64,000 bases of DNA, taken from Herbidospora daliensis. GTDB lineage: Bacteria; Actinomycetota; Actinomycetes; Streptosporangiales; Streptosporangiaceae. Below, piece after piece: positions 60,634-64,000 of this stretch. The notes under the pieces are model-generated. The model was not told the origin of the DNA. It was given only the letters and a program-made list of their open reading frames with translations, and did not search any database. The DNA is taken from the NCBI RefSeq assembly GCF_001570585.1, contig NZ_BBXF01000014.1, positions 1-64,000 on the forward strand. Reading direction: 5' to 3'. The first letter of the stretch is position 1. Each line of letters starts with the position of its first letter. The translations under genes were made by a program, and so were the position numbers.

Positions 60634-61254
60634 CTAATCGAAAATGGGGTCCCTGGTCCTGGTTCGCTTCAGTTCGAAGAACCCGTCGAACGACGACACC
60701 AGCAGCACGCCGTCCCAGAGCCGGCCCGCCTCCTCGCCCTTCGGCGCGGGGCTGATGACGGGGCCGAAGAAGGCGTTGCCCTCGATCGAGATCACGGGCG
60801 TGCCGACGTCCATGCCGACCTGGTCCATGCCCGCGTGGTGGGAGCGGCGGATGTCGTCGTCGTACTCGGTGGAGTCCATCTCACTCACCAGCGCCGGGTC
60901 GAGCCCGGCGGCCTTGAGCGCCTCGGCGACGATCTCCGGGAACTCGTCGGGGCGCTTGGACCCGCCGCCGGGGTGGAACCGGGTGCCGATCTGGGTGTAG
61001 AGCTCGCCGACGACGTCGTCGCCGTATTTGCGGCGGGCGGCGGCCACGACGCGGACCGGTCCGATGGCCTTGCTCAAACGTGCCCGATAATCCGCGTCGA
61101 TGTCGCGCCCCTCGTTGAGGAACGTGAGGCTCATCAAATGCCACCGGACGTCGACCGGCCGCACTTTCTCCACTTCGAGCATCCAGCGTGAGGTCATCCA
61201 GGCCCAAGGACAGTAGGGGTCGAACCAGAAATCGGCGATCTTGCGTTCGGACAT
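60634..61254 (-). CDS. DsbA/FrnE-like protein, Rv2466c type, with CPWA active site
   Basis: A ~206-aa thioredoxin-fold protein closely resembling mycobacterial Rv2466c (mycothiol-dependent oxidoreductase that activates nitro-drugs): FWFDPYCPWAWMTSRWMLEV at residues 9-28, then a helical insert and GTPVISIEG (cis-Pro loop). Rv2466c has CPWC; here the second Cys is Ala, leaving a single-cysteine active site. This could still work with mycothiol as second thiol. The ATG at 61254 follows GGGAG. Confidence 0.88.
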   Translation of the reverse strand: MSERKIADFWFDPYCPWAWMTSRWMLEVEKVRPVDVRWHLMSLTFLNEGRDIDADYRARLSKAIGPVRVVAAARRKYGDDVVGELYTQIGTRFHPGGGSKRPDEFPEIVAEALKAAGLDPALVSEMDSTEYDDDIRRSHHAGMDQVGMDVGTPVISIEGNAFFGPVISPAPKGEEAGRLWDGVLLVSSFDGFFELKRTRTRDPIFD

Positions 61255-61311
61255 TTGTTCACTCTCCCGACAGGAATGTGGTTCCATCGATCGACAACTG
61301 GAGTCAGGGAT

Positions 61312-61328
61312 CTACCTATTCCAGGTAG
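61312..61328. promoter_or_regulatory. Inverted repeat in divergent region before pepN
   Basis: CTACCT (61312-61317) and AGGTAG (61323-61328) form a perfect 6-bp repeat with a 5-nt spacer in the 167-bp region between the Rv2466c-like gene and pepN. It may be an operator for one or both. Nothing else clear is seen there. Confidence 0.4.
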
Positions 61329-61421
61329 GGAAACATTTGATTGCGGCTTTGTCCGGTCGTCGTGGAAGGATGCGGTCATCCCGGTCGCGACGGCGCGGCG
61401 GGCCGTGTGTGAGGAGCGGAT

Positions 61422-63989
<2,568 letters not shown>

Positions 63990-64000
63990 AAGGTCACGTA

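Overview
Organism: the window is high-GC DNA (roughly 70% by eye) with abundant GTG starts, ATGA/GTGA gene overlaps and probable leaderless genes. It carries the actinobacterial tig-clpP1-clpP2-clpX-valS block, a bL37-like micro-gene, an actinobacterial-type ydaO (c-di-AMP) riboswitch, TIGR03086 and Eis-type proteins, and a WhiJ/Scr1-type XRE regulator paired with an ATPase. A filamentous actinomycete, most likely Streptosporangiaceae (Nonomuraea or a relative), fits best. The family assignment is an inference; the phylum is secure. Layout: (1) 1-7.7 kb, minus strand: the 5' end of a 16S rRNA gene with leader and two promoters, then valS, clpX, clpP2, clpP1 and tig, with a ClgR-type box before clpP1. 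(2) 7.9-12.2 kb: an XRE regulator divergent from a small ATPase; a coupled minus-strand operon (flavoprotein, SDR, nucleotidyltransferase-acetyltransferase fusion); cutA. (3) 12.3-21.5 kb: an accessory island with an Hsp70-ATPase/WD40-like fusion, a MutT1-like Nudix protein, a Crp-type regulator with a class III cyclase-like partner, and, divergent from these, a five-gene operon of papain-like protease, two unknown proteins and two dynamin-like GTPases. (4) 22-29.9 kb: tRNA-Gly and tRNA-Pro, a GAF-SpoIIE-HATPase phosphatase, a YfeO-type ClC protein, bL37, DeoR-galT with a perfect operator, and a c-di-AMP riboswitch before a secreted M15-like wall hydrolase. (5) 29.8-38.5 kb: a long structured leader and an exopolysaccharide operon (processive GT2 synthase, three membrane-tethered parallel beta-helix proteins, UDP-glucose dehydrogenase). 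(6) 38.6-42.9 kb: an MFS-MarR pair and two unknown genes. (7) 42.9-50.7 kb: a LuxR-type ATPase regulator, unknown protein, sigma factor and cytoplasmic subtilase on the minus strand, divergent from a TPR-CHAT caspase-like protein. (8) 50.7-64 kb: mostly conserved genes: SDR, DinB-like, rseP, atypical response regulator, PP2C phosphatase, Eis-like, rpiB, def, UDP-sugar dehydrogenase, aldehyde dehydrogenase, Rv2466c-like and pepN. How the genes work together: regions 1 and 8 are housekeeping (translation, proteolysis, folding). Regions 3, 5 and 7 are accessory modules inserted in that backbone. Region 3 looks like a second-messenger-controlled membrane or protease response, region 5 like a synthase-dependent uronic-acid polymer pathway, and region 7 like a protease-sigma-caspase stress or conflict cascade. 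Regions 3 and 5 are the best candidates for undescribed systems. Domain assignments were made by reading the sequence, without database searches.
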